Positions 33,953 through 44,793 are shown, numbered from the stretch's first letter. The stretch: DNA of 64,000 bases from Halorhodospira halochloris (GCF_002356555.2 NZ_AP017372.2:434001-498000); one strand, 5' to 3'. Notes: generated by a model not told the origin, from the letters alone. Translations and numbers: made by a program.

Positions 33953-35164
33953 ATGGCAGAAGTAAAAAAAGTCGTCCTTGCCTACTCTGGCGGTCTCGAT
34001 ACCTCGGTTATCCTCAAGTGGTTAGAGGAGACCTACGGCTGTGAAGTGGTTACCTTTACCGCCGATCTTGGTCAAGGCGAGGAACTGGAGCCGGCACGGC
34101 GCAAGGCCGAGGCGTTCGGCATCAAGGAGATCTATGTCGATGATCTGCGCGAGGAGTTTGCCCGCGACTTTGTCTTCCCCATGTTCCGGGCTAACGCTAT
34201 CTACGAAGGCGAGTACCTGCTCGGCACCTCCATCGCCCGGCCGTTGATTGCCAAGCGGCAGATCGAGATCGCCCGCGAGACCGGTGCCGACGCCGTCGCT
34301 CACGGGGCCACCGGTAAGGGCAATGATCAGGTCCGCTTTGAGCTCGGCTATTACGGCCTGGAGCCCGGCATCAAGGTCATCGCCCCCTGGCGTGAGTGGG
34401 ACCTCAACTCTCGCGAACGGCTGCTCGAGTACGCCGAGCGCCACGGTATAGATATTGAGGGTAAGACCGAGGATGGTGGTTCACCCTACTCAATGGATGC
34501 CAACCTGCTGCATATCTCCTACGAAGGCGGGGTGCTGGAGGATACTTGGACGCCCGCTGAGGAGCAGATGTGGCGCTGGAGCAACAGCCCGGAGCAGGCC
34601 CCGGATCAGCCGCAGCTGATCGATATAGAGTTCGCTGGCGGTGACCCGGTGGCCGTTGACGGTGAACGTCTCAGCCCGGCGCAGCTGCTATCCCGGCTCA
34701 ATGAGCTCGGTTGCCGGCACGGCATCGGGCGCATCGATATCGTCGAGAACCGTTACGTCGGTATGAAATCGCGCGGCTGCTACGAGACCCCGGGCGGGAG
34801 CATTCTGCTGCGCGCCCATCGGGCGATCGAGTCGATTACCCTCGATCGGGATGCGGCCCATCTTAAAGATGAGATCATGCCGCGCTATGCCGAGCTGATT
34901 TATAACGGCTACTGGTTCGCCCCGGAGCGCGAGGCCCTGCAGGCGCTTATCGATAAGACTCAGCAGGATGTTGAGGGTGTGGTGCGGCTTAAGCTCTACA
35001 AGGGCAATGTCGAGGTGGTGGGTCGTCAGTCACCGCGCAGCCTGTTCGATGCCTCAGTCGCAACCTTCGAGGATGATGCCGGGGCCTACGATCAGAAGGA
35101 TGCGGCCGGGTTTATCCGCCTCAACGCCCTGAGGTTGCGCCTCGGCGCGAAGCGGGGTGGTTGA
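33953..35164 (+). CDS. argG: argininosuccinate synthase
   Basis: 403 aa. N-terminal [18 protein letters not shown] is the PP-loop ATP site; [30 protein letters not shown] and [11 protein letters not shown] are family signatures. Joins citrulline and aspartate with ATP. Standard length for the type I bacterial enzyme. Confidence 0.97.
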   Translation: MAEVKKVVLAYSGGLDTSVILKWLEETYGCEVVTFTADLGQGEELEPARRKAEAFGIKEIYVDDLREEFARDFVFPMFRANAIYEGEYLLGTSIARPLIAKRQIEIARETGADAVAHGATGKGNDQVRFELGYYGLEPGIKVIAPWREWDLNSRERLLEYAERHGIDIEGKTEDGGSPYSMDANLLHISYEGGVLEDTWTPAEEQMWRWSNSPEQAPDQPQLIDIEFAGGDPVAVDGERLSPAQLLSRLNELGCRHGIGRIDIVENRYVGMKSRGCYETPGGSILLRAHRAIESITLDRDAAHLKDEIMPRYAELIYNGYWFAPEREALQALIDKTQQDVEGVVRLKLYKGNVEVVGRQSPRSLFDASVATFEDDAGAYDQKDAAGFIRLNALRLRLGAKRGG

Positions 35165-35168
35165 TAGA

Positions 35169-35316
35169 GGGATCTCCAGCAACTCCCCGCTGAGCCTGGT
35201 GCCTCGGTGGGGAGGACGCCGTGAATCCATCCCTGGAGGCTTCATGGCGCCATCCTTGGCGCCAAGACCTCCCCACCGAGGCCACCAGGCTCAGCGGGGA
35301 GTGTCTGGAAGATCCC
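35169..35316 (-). repeat. covarying-arm palindromic repeat, copy 8
   Basis: Arms ACTCCCCGCTGAGCCTGGTG...CTCGGTGGGG and complement. Termini GGGATCTCCAG and GGGATCTTCCAG replace GGGAACCTCTAAA at both ends. It separates convergent argG and nth and starts within 10 nt of the argG stop. Confidence 0.9.
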
Positions 35317-35343
35317 ATAGGGAAGTATGATTAATTTATCTTC

Positions 35344-35970
35344 TCAATCCGCGCCATTCTCACACAGATCGGCAATAATGCACTCCCTACACCGCGGCCG
35401 CCGAGCCGTGCAGGTGTAGCGGCCGTGGAGGATTAGCCAATGGTGAGCATGGCGCAGAAACTCTTCCGGCGTTGTCGCCGTCAGGCCCTCTTCGACCTCG
35501 CGGACAGTGCTTCCGGGGGCCAAGCCGCTGCGATTGGCGAGGCGAAAGACGTGGGTGTCGACGGCTATAGTTGGCTCGCCGAAGGCGGTGTTGAGGATGA
35601 CGTTGGCGGTCTTGCGCCCGACCCCTGGTAGCTCCTCTAATTCGGCGCGGGTGCGCGGCAGCTCACCGCCGTGTTTGTCGAGCAGTATCTGGCAGGCGGC
35701 GATGATGTTGCGGGCCTTGTTGTTGTACAAGCCGATATTCTCGATATAGCCCTTCACCCCCGTCTCGCCTAACTCCAGCATCTGCGCCGCGGTATTGGCA
35801 ACAGCGAAGAGCTTTGCCGTCGCGGCATTGACGCTGCGATCGGTACTTTGGGCCGAGAGGATCACCGCGATAAGCAGCTCAAAAGGGCTGCTGTAATGCA
35901 GCTCGGTGGTCGGCTCGGGCAGGGCCTCGCGCAGGCGGCGAAATATTTCGTAGCGGTTGGTTTGATCCAC
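35344..35970 (-). CDS. nth: endonuclease III
   Basis: 208 aa. Helix-hairpin-helix LEELPGVGRKTANVIL with the catalytic Lys, the Asp in AVDTHVFRLANR, and a C-terminal 4Fe-4S cluster CTARRPRCRECIIADLC with 6-2-5 spacing. Repairs oxidised pyrimidines. GTG start shares one base with the rnfE stop, so it is the last gene of the rnf operon, as in E. coli. Confidence 0.96.
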   Translation of the reverse strand: MDQTNRYEIFRRLREALPEPTTELHYSSPFELLIAVILSAQSTDRSVNAATAKLFAVANTAAQMLELGETGVKGYIENIGLYNNKARNIIAACQILLDKHGGELPRTRAELEELPGVGRKTANVILNTAFGEPTIAVDTHVFRLANRSGLAPGSTVREVEEGLTATTPEEFLRHAHHWLILHGRYTCTARRPRCRECIIADLCENGAD

Positions 35971-36614
35971 TATGAGCGATCTTCGATGCGGTTTTTCAAC
36001 GCCAGGAGTACGGCTAGGCCGATAAAGGCCCCGGGGGGGAGGATGGCGAGCAGGAAGAGATCGCCATCGACCAGTTCAATCGTCCAGTTGGCAGCAATAT
36101 CGCCGAATAATTGATCGGCACCGTCGAGTAGGGTCCCCCGGCCGAGCAACTCGCGCATCGCGCCGAGCACTACCAGCACGGCGGCGAAGCCGGCGCCGGT
36201 CGCCAGGCCATCGAGGGCGGCGGGGGCGACCGGTTGGCGCGAGGCGAAGGCCTCGGCGCGGGCGAGTATAGCGCAGTTGGTGACGATCAGGGGGAGAAAC
36301 AGGCCCAAGGTGCGGTAAAGATCGTGTAGCCAAGCCGCTACCAGCAGTTCGACGATGGTCACGAATGAGGCGATGATGAGGATAAACACCGGGATACGGA
36401 CGTCCTGCGGTACCCAGTTGCGGATCAGCGAGACCACTATGCTCGAGGCGGTCACCACCAGCAGGGTAGCGATCCCCAGGCCAAGTCCAGCCATCGCCGT
36501 AGTGGTAACGGCGAGCAGGGGGCAGAGGCCGAGGAGCTGGACAAGCGCGGCATTATTTTTCCACAGCCCCTCATACCAGATGGCTTTGCTGCTCGGCGGT
36601 GGGTTTGCGCTCAT
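35970..36614 (-). CDS. rnfE: Rnf electron transport complex subunit E
   Basis: 214 aa, six predicted transmembrane helices; [28 protein letters not shown] is the family opening and [21 protein letters not shown] the conserved loop. With RnfA it forms the paired membrane core of the ion-pumping NADH:ferredoxin oxidoreductase. Start overlaps rnfG stop by 4 nt. Confidence 0.95.
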   Translation of the reverse strand: MSANPPPSSKAIWYEGLWKNNAALVQLLGLCPLLAVTTTAMAGLGLGIATLLVVTASSIVVSLIRNWVPQDVRIPVFILIIASFVTIVELLVAAWLHDLYRTLGLFLPLIVTNCAILARAEAFASRQPVAPAALDGLATGAGFAAVLVVLGAMRELLGRGTLLDGADQLFGDIAANWTIELVDGDLFLLAILPPGAFIGLAVLLALKNRIEDRS

Positions 36615-37222
36615 TGTTGATCACCTTGATATCGCTCGGGCTGCTCTTGGAAGTCGATAAGAACCTTACGCACTGCGTCGACAACTGCCCGCGCCGTTAT
36701 GGTCGCACTGGTAATGCCGTCGAACTCGCCGCCATCGCCTCTCAGTTGCCAGTCCTCTTGGGGTGGGTCGGCGAGTGAGCGGCCGCTAAAGGTCTCTATC
36801 CAGTCGCTGCGGGACGCCTCTATGGCGTCGCCAAGGCCGGGGGTCTCGCGGTGGTAGACGGTGCGCACTGCGATGATCTGGCCTTGCGGGTCGATGCCGA
36901 TCAGCAGGCTGATCGGTCCGGCATAGCCCTCAGGGGTCTGTGCTTCGACCGCTGCGGCTATGAACTCTCCTTCGCTGTAGGCAGGGTAAACGCGCGCCTG
37001 TTCGCCGCCGGGGATCGGTGAGGGTATGGTGTAGGCGTCGGCGTCGGGTTCGTTATCGTGTTCCTCTGGCAGGACTGCTTCTAGGCGGTCGAGGACCACT
37101 TGCCTCTCGGCGGCACTGATCCTCTCCGCGGTTAGTTCATAGACCCCGGCCACCAGGGCTAGGCCGACACCGACAAAGGCGGCGAGTACACCTCCGGCGC
37201 GAAGTGAGGCAGTCCAGGCCAT
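36611..37222 (-). CDS. rnfG: Rnf electron transport complex subunit G
   Basis: 203 aa. One N-terminal membrane helix and a periplasmic domain binding FMN covalently through Thr; the site is within [25 protein letters not shown] matches the conserved family segment. Spacing of 3 nt from rnfD. Confidence 0.94.
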   Translation of the reverse strand: MAWTASLRAGGVLAAFVGVGLALVAGVYELTAERISAAERQVVLDRLEAVLPEEHDNEPDADAYTIPSPIPGGEQARVYPAYSEGEFIAAAVEAQTPEGYAGPISLLIGIDPQGQIIAVRTVYHRETPGLGDAIEASRSDWIETFSGRSLADPPQEDWQLRGDGGEFDGITSATITARAVVDAVRKVLIDFQEQPERYQGDQQ

Positions 37223-37225
37223 GGC

Positions 37226-38191
37226 TTATCTCTCCCCCATGCGGCGAAATATGTAATCGAGTAGTGGGGCGGCGGCGTTGAGCATCAGTATGGCGAATGC
37301 GAAGCCATCAGGGTGCCCGCCGAACTCGCGGATTATTATGGCGATTATGCCGATGCCGATCGCATAGGCCCAGCGCGCGGCGGCATCCGCCGGGGCGGTC
37401 ACCGGGTCACTGGCGATGAAGATCGCCACTAACAAGGTTGCCCCGGAGAGAAGATGGAAGCTGACCGGGGCGCCGCCGGTGAATTGGAAGATTGCTGCGG
37501 TCAATGCCGTGCCGACAATGACGCCCGCGGGCAGCCGCCAATCGATAGTGCCGCGGGCGATCAGAAATGCCCCGCCGAGAATCAGTGCCAGGCCCTTCCA
37601 GGTCCAGGCGCCGGTAGCTACCAACCCGGCCATGCGCTCATCATCGTCCATCAGGGCCGCCAAGCCGTCGGTAGCCAGCTTATCTAGCGGCGTGGCGTGG
37701 GTCATGGCATCGGCCAGCGGGGCGAGGGTGCCGGTGAGAAAGTAGCTCAGGGCCTCGCCGCTGGGGATGGCGGCGGTGAGGCCCGGGTCCGGGGCGGGCC
37801 ACAGGCCGGTGGCCTGGGGGAAGGCGAGGACCACGGCGACGTAACCCACCATGGCGGGGTTGAAGACGTTCTGGCCGAGCCCGCCGTAGACCTGTTTACC
37901 GAGCAGGATGGCGAGGGCCCCGGCCAGGGCCGGTATCCACCAGGGCAGCACGGGGGGTAGGGTGATGCCGATGAGCAGGGCGGTAACCCAGACACTGCCA
38001 TCGCTAACTGCTACGCGAGGTGATTGGCCACGGGCGTGAGCGCCCAGGACCTCGGCGAGTAGCGCAGCTAGCAGAGCCGCACCGGTGTTGAGCAGGATGC
38101 CGACCCCGAACAGCCACACCATTACCGCGGCTGCTGGTATCGAAGCCAACAGGACCTCTCCCATGATCCTGGGCGTTGTCTGTGTTGCCAA
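37226..38191 (-). CDS. rnfD: Rnf electron transport complex subunit D
   Basis: 321 aa, multi-spanning. Covalent FMN site in LLSGATLLVAIFIASDPVTAP; QNVFNPAMVGYV is a conserved loop. Follows the fused rnfBC gene by 3 nt. Confidence 0.95.
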   Translation of the reverse strand: MATQTTPRIMGEVLLASIPAAAVMVWLFGVGILLNTGAALLAALLAEVLGAHARGQSPRVAVSDGSVWVTALLIGITLPPVLPWWIPALAGALAILLGKQVYGGLGQNVFNPAMVGYVAVVLAFPQATGLWPAPDPGLTAAIPSGEALSYFLTGTLAPLADAMTHATPLDKLATDGLAALMDDDERMAGLVATGAWTWKGLALILGGAFLIARGTIDWRLPAGVIVGTALTAAIFQFTGGAPVSFHLLSGATLLVAIFIASDPVTAPADAAARWAYAIGIGIIAIIIREFGGHPDGFAFAILMLNAAAPLLDYIFRRMGER

Positions 38192-38194
38192 TGC

Positions 38195-40234
38195 TTAACT
38201 CTCCGTTGTCTCGTTAGAGCTCTTATTCTGGCTAGCCACAGCTTGGCGCTTACGTTGGCGAGCCTGCTCCTTCTCCCGTTTTTGGCGTTCCTCGCGAGCT
38301 TTTTTCGCTTCGTTGCGGCGCTTGGCACGCTCTGCAGCCTCGCGCTCGGCCATGCGGGCGCGGGTCATATCCCGGGCATGGCCGAGGGCTCCGGCAAGCG
38401 GTATCGAGCTCGGACAGACCAGGTCACAGCTGGCGCAGCCGGTGCAGCGGAGCGGGTCGAGTTCTATTGATTCGGCCGGTTCGCCGACATTCACCCCGGC
38501 GCGGATAGCGCTGACCATCTCGTGCGGCCGGAGACCTTCTGGGCAGACCTTGGTGCACTTGGAGCAGCGAATACATGGCTGCTCAGGCAGGGGCGACTCT
38601 GCCGGTGACTCGAGGATTATGCCGCTCATACCATGCGTTATGGGCACCTCGCGGTTGGTTATGGGGATGCCCATGATGCCGCCGCCGACCATGATCCGCC
38701 CCTGCGGCTCTCCGGCCACGGCGAGGACATCGCGCAGCGGGGTGCCGACCCTGATCCAGTAGTTGCCAGGATGAGCGGCGGATCCGCCGCTTACCGTTAC
38801 TAGCCGGTCGAGTGACGGTTCGCCGTGGACGACTGCCCGGTAGGCGGCGTACAGGGTCGAGACGTTCTGGATTACGACGCCGACCGTTGTCGGCCGGGCG
38901 CCGGCGGGAACGATGCGTCCGGTGGCTGGATAGACTATATTGCGCTCGTTGCCGGCCGGGTAGTGGGCATCGACGGTGACCACCTGGATACCGCCGCCCT
39001 CGGCGGCAATGGCCTGGCGTGCCGCGGCTGCTGCATAGCGCGATCCGGCCTTGACTGCTATGAGGATGCGACTGGCGCCACAGGCCCGGGCGGCAAGGCG
39101 GGCACCGGTTACGATCTGTGCGGCGTGGTGGCGTAATAGGGTTTCATCGCAGGTTAGATAGGTGTCGCACTCAACACCGTTGACTACCAGGGTATCGACG
39201 CCGCATTCGGCGGCATCGGCGAGTTTCAGTGCCGATGGGAAGGCGGCCCCGCCCATGCCGCGGATGCCGGCTTGGCGAATGCGCTCGAGAATTACCCCGG
39301 CAGGTTGTTCAAGCGGGTCGTTTAGTGCCGGCATGGGTTCGGCGCTATGCTCTTCACCATCGGCTTTGATGATCAGGCACTTGACCTTAGCGTTAGCCGG
39401 GTGGGATATGGCCCGCTTGTCGATGCCGATGACTTCACCCGAGGTGGGGGCGTGCAGCGGTACGGCATCGGCCGCGGCGGTGACCACAGCGCCGCGGAGT
39501 ACTCTATCGCCGACGCCATAGCTGCAGGCCATCTCCAGGCCGCGATGATCGACAAGTGGCAGGATCATCTGCGTAGGTAGGGGGATTGAGCCTATTTCGG
39601 CGTCGCGCGAGAGGTCTTTTGCCGGGGTCACCGCAACCTCCCCTGGGCGCGGCTCGGCATCAGGGTGGCGCAGTGGCCCGGGGCGCGACTCGGGGTTAGC
39701 GCGGGTGGTTAGAGGGGTGGGCAGGGGGCGGATCAGGCTGCCCAGGGGCGGCTCAACCGGCTGCATGGTGATGCAGTCCATAGGGCAGGCTGTAACGCAT
39801 AGCTTACACCCCGTGCACTCATCGCTGAGCACTGTGTGCATCTGCCGTGGTGCGCCGATGATGGCGTCGACCGGACAGGCCGGTAGGCAGCGCGTGCAGC
39901 CGATACAGCGCTGCTCATCAATAAAGGCGACCACAGGCCCTTGTTCATCGCCATCGACCGGCTGGGGGTCGACCTGGAGCAGGTCGGCAATGGCGGCGGC
40001 GGTGCTATTACCGCCGGGTGCGCAGAGGTTTATGGCTGCCTGCTGGTTGGCGACCGCCTCAGCATAAGGCCGGCATCCTGGATAGCCACACTGTCCGCAC
40101 TGCGTCTGGGGTAGTAGGGCATCGATGCGCTCGACCACAGGATCGCGCTGGGCAGCGAGACGGCGCCCGGCCATGCCCAGCCCTATACCGCACAGCCCAG
40201 CGATTATGGTTAATGTCAGGACAGCGTTTAGCAA
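38195..40234 (-). CDS. RnfB-RnfC fusion protein
   Basis: 679 aa, two subunits in one chain. RnfB part (about 1-165): N-terminal membrane helix, CGQCGYPGC cluster motif, then ferredoxin motifs [12 protein letters not shown] and [13 protein letters not shown] Pro-rich linker (about 165-205) leads to Rnf[25 protein letters not shown], the flavin/NADH-type [13 protein letters not shown], then [14 protein letters not shown] and [14 protein letters not shown], and a charged helical tail. Usually these are separate genes; no stop or frame change is visible between them. Electrons would pass between the RnfC flavin and RnfB clusters within one polypeptide. Confidence 0.92.
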   Translation of the reverse strand: MLNAVLTLTIIAGLCGIGLGMAGRRLAAQRDPVVERIDALLPQTQCGQCGYPGCRPYAEAVANQQAAINLCAPGGNSTAAAIADLLQVDPQPVDGDEQGPVVAFIDEQRCIGCTRCLPACPVDAIIGAPRQMHTVLSDECTGCKLCVTACPMDCITMQPVEPPLGSLIRPLPTPLTTRANPESRPGPLRHPDAEPRPGEVAVTPAKDLSRDAEIGSIPLPTQMILPLVDHRGLEMACSYGVGDRVLRGAVVTAAADAVPLHAPTSGEVIGIDKRAISHPANAKVKCLIIKADGEEHSAEPMPALNDPLEQPAGVILERIRQAGIRGMGGAAFPSALKLADAAECGVDTLVVNGVECDTYLTCDETLLRHHAAQIVTGARLAARACGASRILIAVKAGSRYAAAAARQAIAAEGGGIQVVTVDAHYPAGNERNIVYPATGRIVPAGARPTTVGVVIQNVSTLYAAYRAVVHGEPSLDRLVTVSGGSAAHPGNYWIRVGTPLRDVLAVAGEPQGRIMVGGGIMGIPITNREVPITHGMSGIILESPAESPLPEQPCIRCSKCTKVCPEGLRPHEMVSAIRAGVNVGEPAESIELDPLRCTGCASCDLVCPSSIPLAGALGHARDMTRARMAEREAAERAKRRNEAKKAREERQKREKEQARQRKRQAVASQNKSSNETTES

Positions 40235-41349
40235 AATATCTCCGGTCTCTCACTGCTGAGGCAATATGTCGCCATGGGGTTGCTGTCCACCTGATGTTGT
40301 TCTATCGGCGGCTGCTTTTCAAGGGGCTCGAACTCCTCGTGCTCCTCAGCGGCCTCGATGACCTGCGGCGAGACGAAGATCTTGGCCTCGGCGCGTAGCG
40401 CTAGGGCGATTGCGTCACTAGCGCGGCTGTCGATATACACCGGCTCGTCGCGCCCAGGTAACGACAGTTCCAAGATGGCTATGTAAGCCCCGTCGAGTAT
40501 GCCGTCGATGAAGACCGCCTTGAGTGCACCGTCCATGCTCTCCAGCACTGCCCCGAACAGATCGTGAGTCATCGGCCGTGGCGGTTGATAGCCGTGCAAA
40601 GCAGAGTGTATAGCTTGAGCTTCGTTGTTGCCTATAAAGATCGGGATCACCTGCTCAGAGTCGACCCCCTTGAGCAGGACTAGCGGTACCGGGGCGGCAT
40701 CTTCGCTGACGGCGAGGGTTGAAACTTCGGCCTCGACCATCTCATCACGCTCGCCGATCATTTCCCGTTCGGTGGCGTGGGCGAGGCCGGCGAAGCCCAT
40801 AAAGCCCATGGCCAGTATGCCGGCGGAGACCAAGGCGATCGGGGCACCGCGGAAAGGTTTGGGCACTTCGGCGCTCTCCAGGCGCTCGCGCAGCGCTGCA
40901 AAGATGATCAGTACCAAGCCGAATCCGGCGGCCGCAGAGGCGCCGTAGACGGTTGCCGAGATAAGGTCGTGTTCGCTGCGCAAGTTGAGCAAGGCTACCC
41001 CCAGTACCGCGCAATTGGTGGTGATAAGTGGTAAATATAGGCCCAGTACCTGCTGGAGCATCGGGCTGGTAAAGCGCACAGCCATCTCGGTTAATTGCAC
41101 CGCAACGGCGATTATCAAGATGAATGCCGGGGTGCGCAGGTGCTCTGCCTCGAGTGGCACAAGTATATAGTCAAAGGCTAGGTGGCTGAGGATTGAGGCC
41201 AGGGTCAAGACGAAGGCGGTTGCCATGGCCATCCCGGCTGCTGTCTCAATCTTGCGCGATACCCCGAGGAAGGGGCAGAGGCCGAGGAATTGAGTCAGCA
41301 CGAAGTTATTTACTAGCACCGCCGCTACGGCTAGCAGGAGAAGATCCAT
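40228..41349 (-). CDS. RnfA fused to a bifunctional nuclease (DUF151) domain
   Basis: 373 aa. Residues about 1-193 are Rnf[19 protein letters not shown] and [16 protein letters not shown] in a six-helix membrane protein. Residues about 205-335 match the BFN/DUF151 domain: [37 protein letters not shown], and [21 protein letters not shown] tail of about 35 residues follows. First gene of the rnf operon; its stop overlaps the rnfBC start by 7 nt. DUF151 proteins are normally separate. The fusion would tether a nuclease-like domain to the membrane complex. Confidence 0.92.
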   Translation of the reverse strand: MDLLLLAVAAVLVNNFVLTQFLGLCPFLGVSRKIETAAGMAMATAFVLTLASILSHLAFDYILVPLEAEHLRTPAFILIIAVAVQLTEMAVRFTSPMLQQVLGLYLPLITTNCAVLGVALLNLRSEHDLISATVYGASAAAGFGLVLIIFAALRERLESAEVPKPFRGAPIALVSAGILAMGFMGFAGLAHATEREMIGERDEMVEAEVSTLAVSEDAAPVPLVLLKGVDSEQVIPIFIGNNEAQAIHSALHGYQPPRPMTHDLFGAVLESMDGALKAVFIDGILDGAYIAILELSLPGRDEPVYIDSRASDAIALALRAEAKIFVSPQVIEAAEEHEEFEPLEKQPPIEQHQVDSNPMATYCLSSERPEIFC

Positions 41350-41440
41350 TTAGTGCCCCCAAAAATGATTAGCCATTGCCATGGTTGAAACTTACCATGT
41401 TGGCCACAATTTACTCCAGTATGCCGGTTGTGCTCTGCAA

Positions 41441-41595
41441 GTGCCTCTAGAAACTCCTTCTGAGCCACTTGGTTGCCCCGCTGTGGAGGACGCCGTGAAT
41501 CCATCCCTGGAGGCTTCATGGCGCCATCCCTGGCGCCAAGACCTCCACACCGGGGCAACCGAGGGGCTCAGGGGGGTATCAGGGGGGTAGAGGTT
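41441..41595 (-). repeat. covarying-arm palindromic repeat, copy 9
   Basis: Arms CCTTCTGAGCCACTTGGTTGCC and partly matching complement; the right arm has an extra GGGGGGTATCA duplication. Lies in the divergent rnf/deg promoter region. Confidence 0.85.
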
Positions 41596-41667
41596 TTGCT
41601 GGGGAAGGCTATAAAAAACAACTTGTTAACGGCCTCCTTAATCTATTAATCGAGAGGGATTCTGCTT

Positions 41668-42945
41668 ATGGCATTGGTAGAGGGTATGCGTAAGGGTAAA
41701 TTCGCGGCGGCTGCGCTTGTCGGCGCCGGGTTGTTGTTCAGCGGCGGCGCTTGGGCGGATGATTTGGATCATCTGCAGGCTGAGGAGCGCAATACCGTAG
41801 AGATTTTCCAGCGCTATGGGCCTTCGGTTGTGGCCATAGAGGTTTCGGTACGCGGTCAGCGGGTCGATCCCTTTGAGGGGATCCCGGATGAGATGTTGCC
41901 GCAGCCATTCCGGGAGTTCTTCGATCGTCATCGCCAGCGTGCGCCGCAGGAGGCGCCACGCCGAGAAGGTGCCGGCAGTGGCTTTGTGATCGATGATGAG
42001 GGACACATTGTTACCAACTACCACGTGCTCAAACCGGCTTTGAAGTCGAACGAGACCGAGCTGCGTGATGGTGCTGAGCTTAAGCTCAGCTTCCCTGGTC
42101 ACGATGCGGTAGAGGCCCGAGTGGTGGGGGCTAACGCCCTCTATGACCTGGCTTTATTGAAACCTGTCGATGCTGATGCCATTCCTGATGAAGCCGAGCC
42201 TCTGACTATAGGCGATTCCAATGAGGTTTTAGTTGGCCAAAAGAGCATCGCCATTGGCAATCCATTCGGCCTGAGTTCTACCGTCACTAGCGGCATAGTC
42301 TCCGGGGTCGGGCGTGACCTGCCCGGCGTTGGTCAGCTGGAGATCCCGATGATTCAGACCGATGCGGCGATCAATCCGGGCAACTCGGGAGGGCCTCTGC
42401 TCAACTCTGCGGGTGAGGTCATTGGCGTCAATACGGCTATCGTCCCGGGCGGCGGCGGCATGGGTGGTGCCCGCGGCTTCATCGGGGTCGGTTTTGCTGT
42501 GCCGAGTAATCTGCTCCATGAGAGTCTTGATGAGTTGCGTGAAGGGGGCATCACTGATCTTAGCTCCCGGGCCCGTTTGGGGGTAACCATAGCCGGGTTG
42601 GAAGGCTACCCCGAGGCGATTCGCCAGCGCCTCGATCTGCCCGAGCGCGGGGTGATGGTAGTCGAAGTCGAGGAGGGTAGCCCTGCCGATGAGGCCGGTC
42701 TTCAGGGGGCTTCATTTGAGGTCAGCGTGCAGGGGCGTGCTATGCCGGCGGATGGTGACATCATCCTCGCCGTCGATGGTGAAGAGGTTAAGGAGCCTCG
42801 AGAGCTGCAACGGATGATATTTAGCCAAGCGCGGCGTGCCGGCGATGAAGTCACTCTGGATATCCTGCGTCAAGGCGAAGAGATGCAGATTACGGTCGAG
42901 CTCCGCGAGCGGGAGATGCCGGAACGGGATCGGGGCCGGCGTTAA
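41668..42945 (+). CDS. Do-like periplasmic serine protease (DegP/DegQ/DegS-type)
   Basis: 425 aa. Signal peptide ending near GGAWA-DD. Trypsin-like catalytic triad: His in TNYHVL, Asp in LYDLALLKP, Ser in NPGNSGGPLL. One PDZ domain (about 300-415) with ILAVDGEEVKEPREL. The charged insert FREFFDRHRQRAPQEAPRRE is the LA-loop region. GAGAGGG precedes the ATG. A single PDZ makes it closer to DegS/HhoB-like or a short Deg. Confidence 0.92.
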   Translation: MALVEGMRKGKFAAAALVGAGLLFSGGAWADDLDHLQAEERNTVEIFQRYGPSVVAIEVSVRGQRVDPFEGIPDEMLPQPFREFFDRHRQRAPQEAPRREGAGSGFVIDDEGHIVTNYHVLKPALKSNETELRDGAELKLSFPGHDAVEARVVGANALYDLALLKPVDADAIPDEAEPLTIGDSNEVLVGQKSIAIGNPFGLSSTVTSGIVSGVGRDLPGVGQLEIPMIQTDAAINPGNSGGPLLNSAGEVIGVNTAIVPGGGGMGGARGFIGVGFAVPSNLLHESLDELREGGITDLSSRARLGVTIAGLEGYPEAIRQRLDLPERGVMVVEVEEGSPADEAGLQGASFEVSVQGRAMPADGDIILAVDGEEVKEPRELQRMIFSQARRAGDEVTLDILRQGEEMQITVELREREMPERDRGRR

Positions 42946-43037
42946 GGCGCCTGTCTAGTGGAGAGCTGGTGCAAAGCTTGTTGGCCTAACGCTTCCCCGA
43001 GCGGTGCCGTTGGCAAGGATGCCTTGTAGCTACCCCT

Positions 43038-43073
43038 GCAGGTCACGGCGCCAGTCTAGGCGCCATGACCTGC
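43038..43073. terminator. hairpin between convergent deg and mgtE genes
   Basis: GCAGGTCACGGCGCC, loop AGTCTA, GGCGCCATGACCTGC: 15-bp stem with one mismatch. There is no T run on either side, so a bidirectional or factor-assisted terminator is a guess. Confidence 0.5.
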
Positions 43074-43120
43074 GCTGCGGGTTTGCCGATGCGGCTCTGC
43101 GGCTGTCTAAGGCCGGCAGC

Positions 43121-44470
43121 CTAGAGCATGTGGCCGAGCAGCGAAGTGGCGATCACGAAGTAGATCAAGATACCTGCGATATCAGCAATCGACGTGATCA
43201 GCGGGGCACTGGCAGTAGCCGGGTCAAGCCGCAACCGCGTTAACCCGAAGGGTAGGAGCATGCCGATCATACTGCCGACAAAGACCACTGCCATCATCGC
43301 CAGCGCGACAACCCAGGCTATCTCTATGCCGCCGCGGTAGAGGCCGAGCAGCCAAACTGCGGCCGCCACGGTGACACCCAGTGCTACTGAGACTAACGCC
43401 TCTTTGCCCCATAGACTCAACCAGTCTCGGGTTTTGACATCACCGGTAGCTAAGGCACGGACCATCAGGGTAGCTGACTGGGTGCCAGCATTACCGCCAG
43501 TATCTACAACCAGGGGCAGGAAGGTAACTAGTACGACCACTGCCTCAATTGTCGCCTCGTAAGATGCGATTATCGCCCCGCCGAACATGTTTATGAAGAC
43601 CAGTAGCACTAGCCAGCCGACTCGACGTTTGTAGAGCAGGCTAATGCGGGCATCGCGCAGACTGAAGTTGAGTACGCCGACACCACCGACCTTTTGGAAG
43701 TCCTCGGTGGCCTCGGCCTCGGCGACGTCCATGATGTCGTCAGGGGTAACAGTGCCGATAAGCACCCCTTCGGTATCGACCACCGGCAGACCGGTCAGGT
43801 CGTAACGCTGGACCAGTTCAACGGCCTTTTCGCGGTCTTCGAAGGCGGATATCTTGGTGACATGGGTGTCCATCAGGTCGCCGACCTGGGTGTCCGGGTC
43901 AGCAACGATAAACCTGCGGATGGTCAGCGCATCAAGCAGCTTGCCGTCGTGGTCGGTGACGTAGATGACGTTTATTGTCTCTGCCTTTTCGCGCTGACTG
44001 CGGATGTGCTGCAGGCTGCGCGAGACGGTCCAATCCGGCCTGACGGCGATATAGTCGGGGGTCATCAGGCGACCGACGCTCTCGGCCGGATAGCCCAACA
44101 AGGCCCGCGCCTCGCGCTGCGCCCCGGGTGGTAACAGCTCGAGCAGGCGCTGAGTCGCCTCGGCGGGTAGCTCTTGGAACAGCGCGGTACGATCGTCCGG
44201 GGTAAGGCCGGCGACCAACTCGCGCGTCTCGTGATCGGTCATATCCTGGAGCAGCCCATCTTGGTTCTCCGCTGACAGATACGAGAAGACTTCTGCCGCG
44301 CGCGGACGGGGCAGCAGCTTGAAGAGGAATATGCGCTGCGATTTGTCCAACCGGAGGATAAGCTCAGCTATATCTTGGGCGGGGAAGTCTTCGACTTTCT
44401 CGCGCACCTCCTTCCAGCGCCGCCCTTCGAAGAGAGGCCGCAGCTGTTCAACTATCTCTTCGTAATCCAC
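43121..44470 (-). CDS. mgtE: magnesium transporter MgtE
   Basis: 449 aa, GTG start with GAGGAG 7 nt upstream. Cytoplasmic N domain, two CBS domains (about 140-255; YVTDHDGKLLDALTIR and PVVDTEGVLIGTVTPDDIMD), then five membrane helices with the MgtE signature LVVDTGGNAGTQSATLMVRALA. The CBS region senses Mg2+ and gates the channel. Confidence 0.95.
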   Translation of the reverse strand: MDYEEIVEQLRPLFEGRRWKEVREKVEDFPAQDIAELILRLDKSQRIFLFKLLPRPRAAEVFSYLSAENQDGLLQDMTDHETRELVAGLTPDDRTALFQELPAEATQRLLELLPPGAQREARALLGYPAESVGRLMTPDYIAVRPDWTVSRSLQHIRSQREKAETINVIYVTDHDGKLLDALTIRRFIVADPDTQVGDLMDTHVTKISAFEDREKAVELVQRYDLTGLPVVDTEGVLIGTVTPDDIMDVAEAEATEDFQKVGGVGVLNFSLRDARISLLYKRRVGWLVLLVFINMFGGAIIASYEATIEAVVVLVTFLPLVVDTGGNAGTQSATLMVRALATGDVKTRDWLSLWGKEALVSVALGVTVAAAVWLLGLYRGGIEIAWVVALAMMAVVFVGSMIGMLLPFGLTRLRLDPATASAPLITSIADIAGILIYFVIATSLLGHML

Positions 44471-44517
44471 CGTATGTCTCCTCAGTTAAGTTTGTGAATG
44501 ACTATAGATGGTTCTTA

Positions 44518-44793
44518 GGGTGCCTCTAAAAACCTCCCCGGCGCTATTATCTGTCCAGGGGCACCTCTAAAACTTCGCCGGCGCCACCACCCGCCCCGGT
44601 GTGGAGGGCGCCGTGAATCCATCCCTGGAGGCTTCATGGCGCCATCCCTGGCGCCAAGACCTCCACACCGGGGCAGGTAATGGCGCCAGGAAGGGTTTAG
44701 AGGAGCCCCGGAGCCGTCATAGTGCTATCCCTGATAACGCGATCTCCACATCGGGCAGCTAAATGGCTCCGGGGAAGTTTTAAAGCGTCTTCT
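44518..44793 (-). repeat. nested palindromic repeats (copy 10 in an older copy)
   Basis: An inner element (about 44558-44708, GCCGGCGCCACC-type arms) interrupts an older one whose left arm is 44518-44557 (CCCCGGCGCTATTATCTGTCC) and whose remaining right half, with a worn core, is 44709-44793. This shows insertion of one copy into another. Confidence 0.8.

Noticed and set aside
43038-43073. Hairpin considered as another palindromic element
   Set aside because: It shares only GGCGCC; the conserved core and CCTCTAAAA termini are missing, so it is listed as a separate hairpin.
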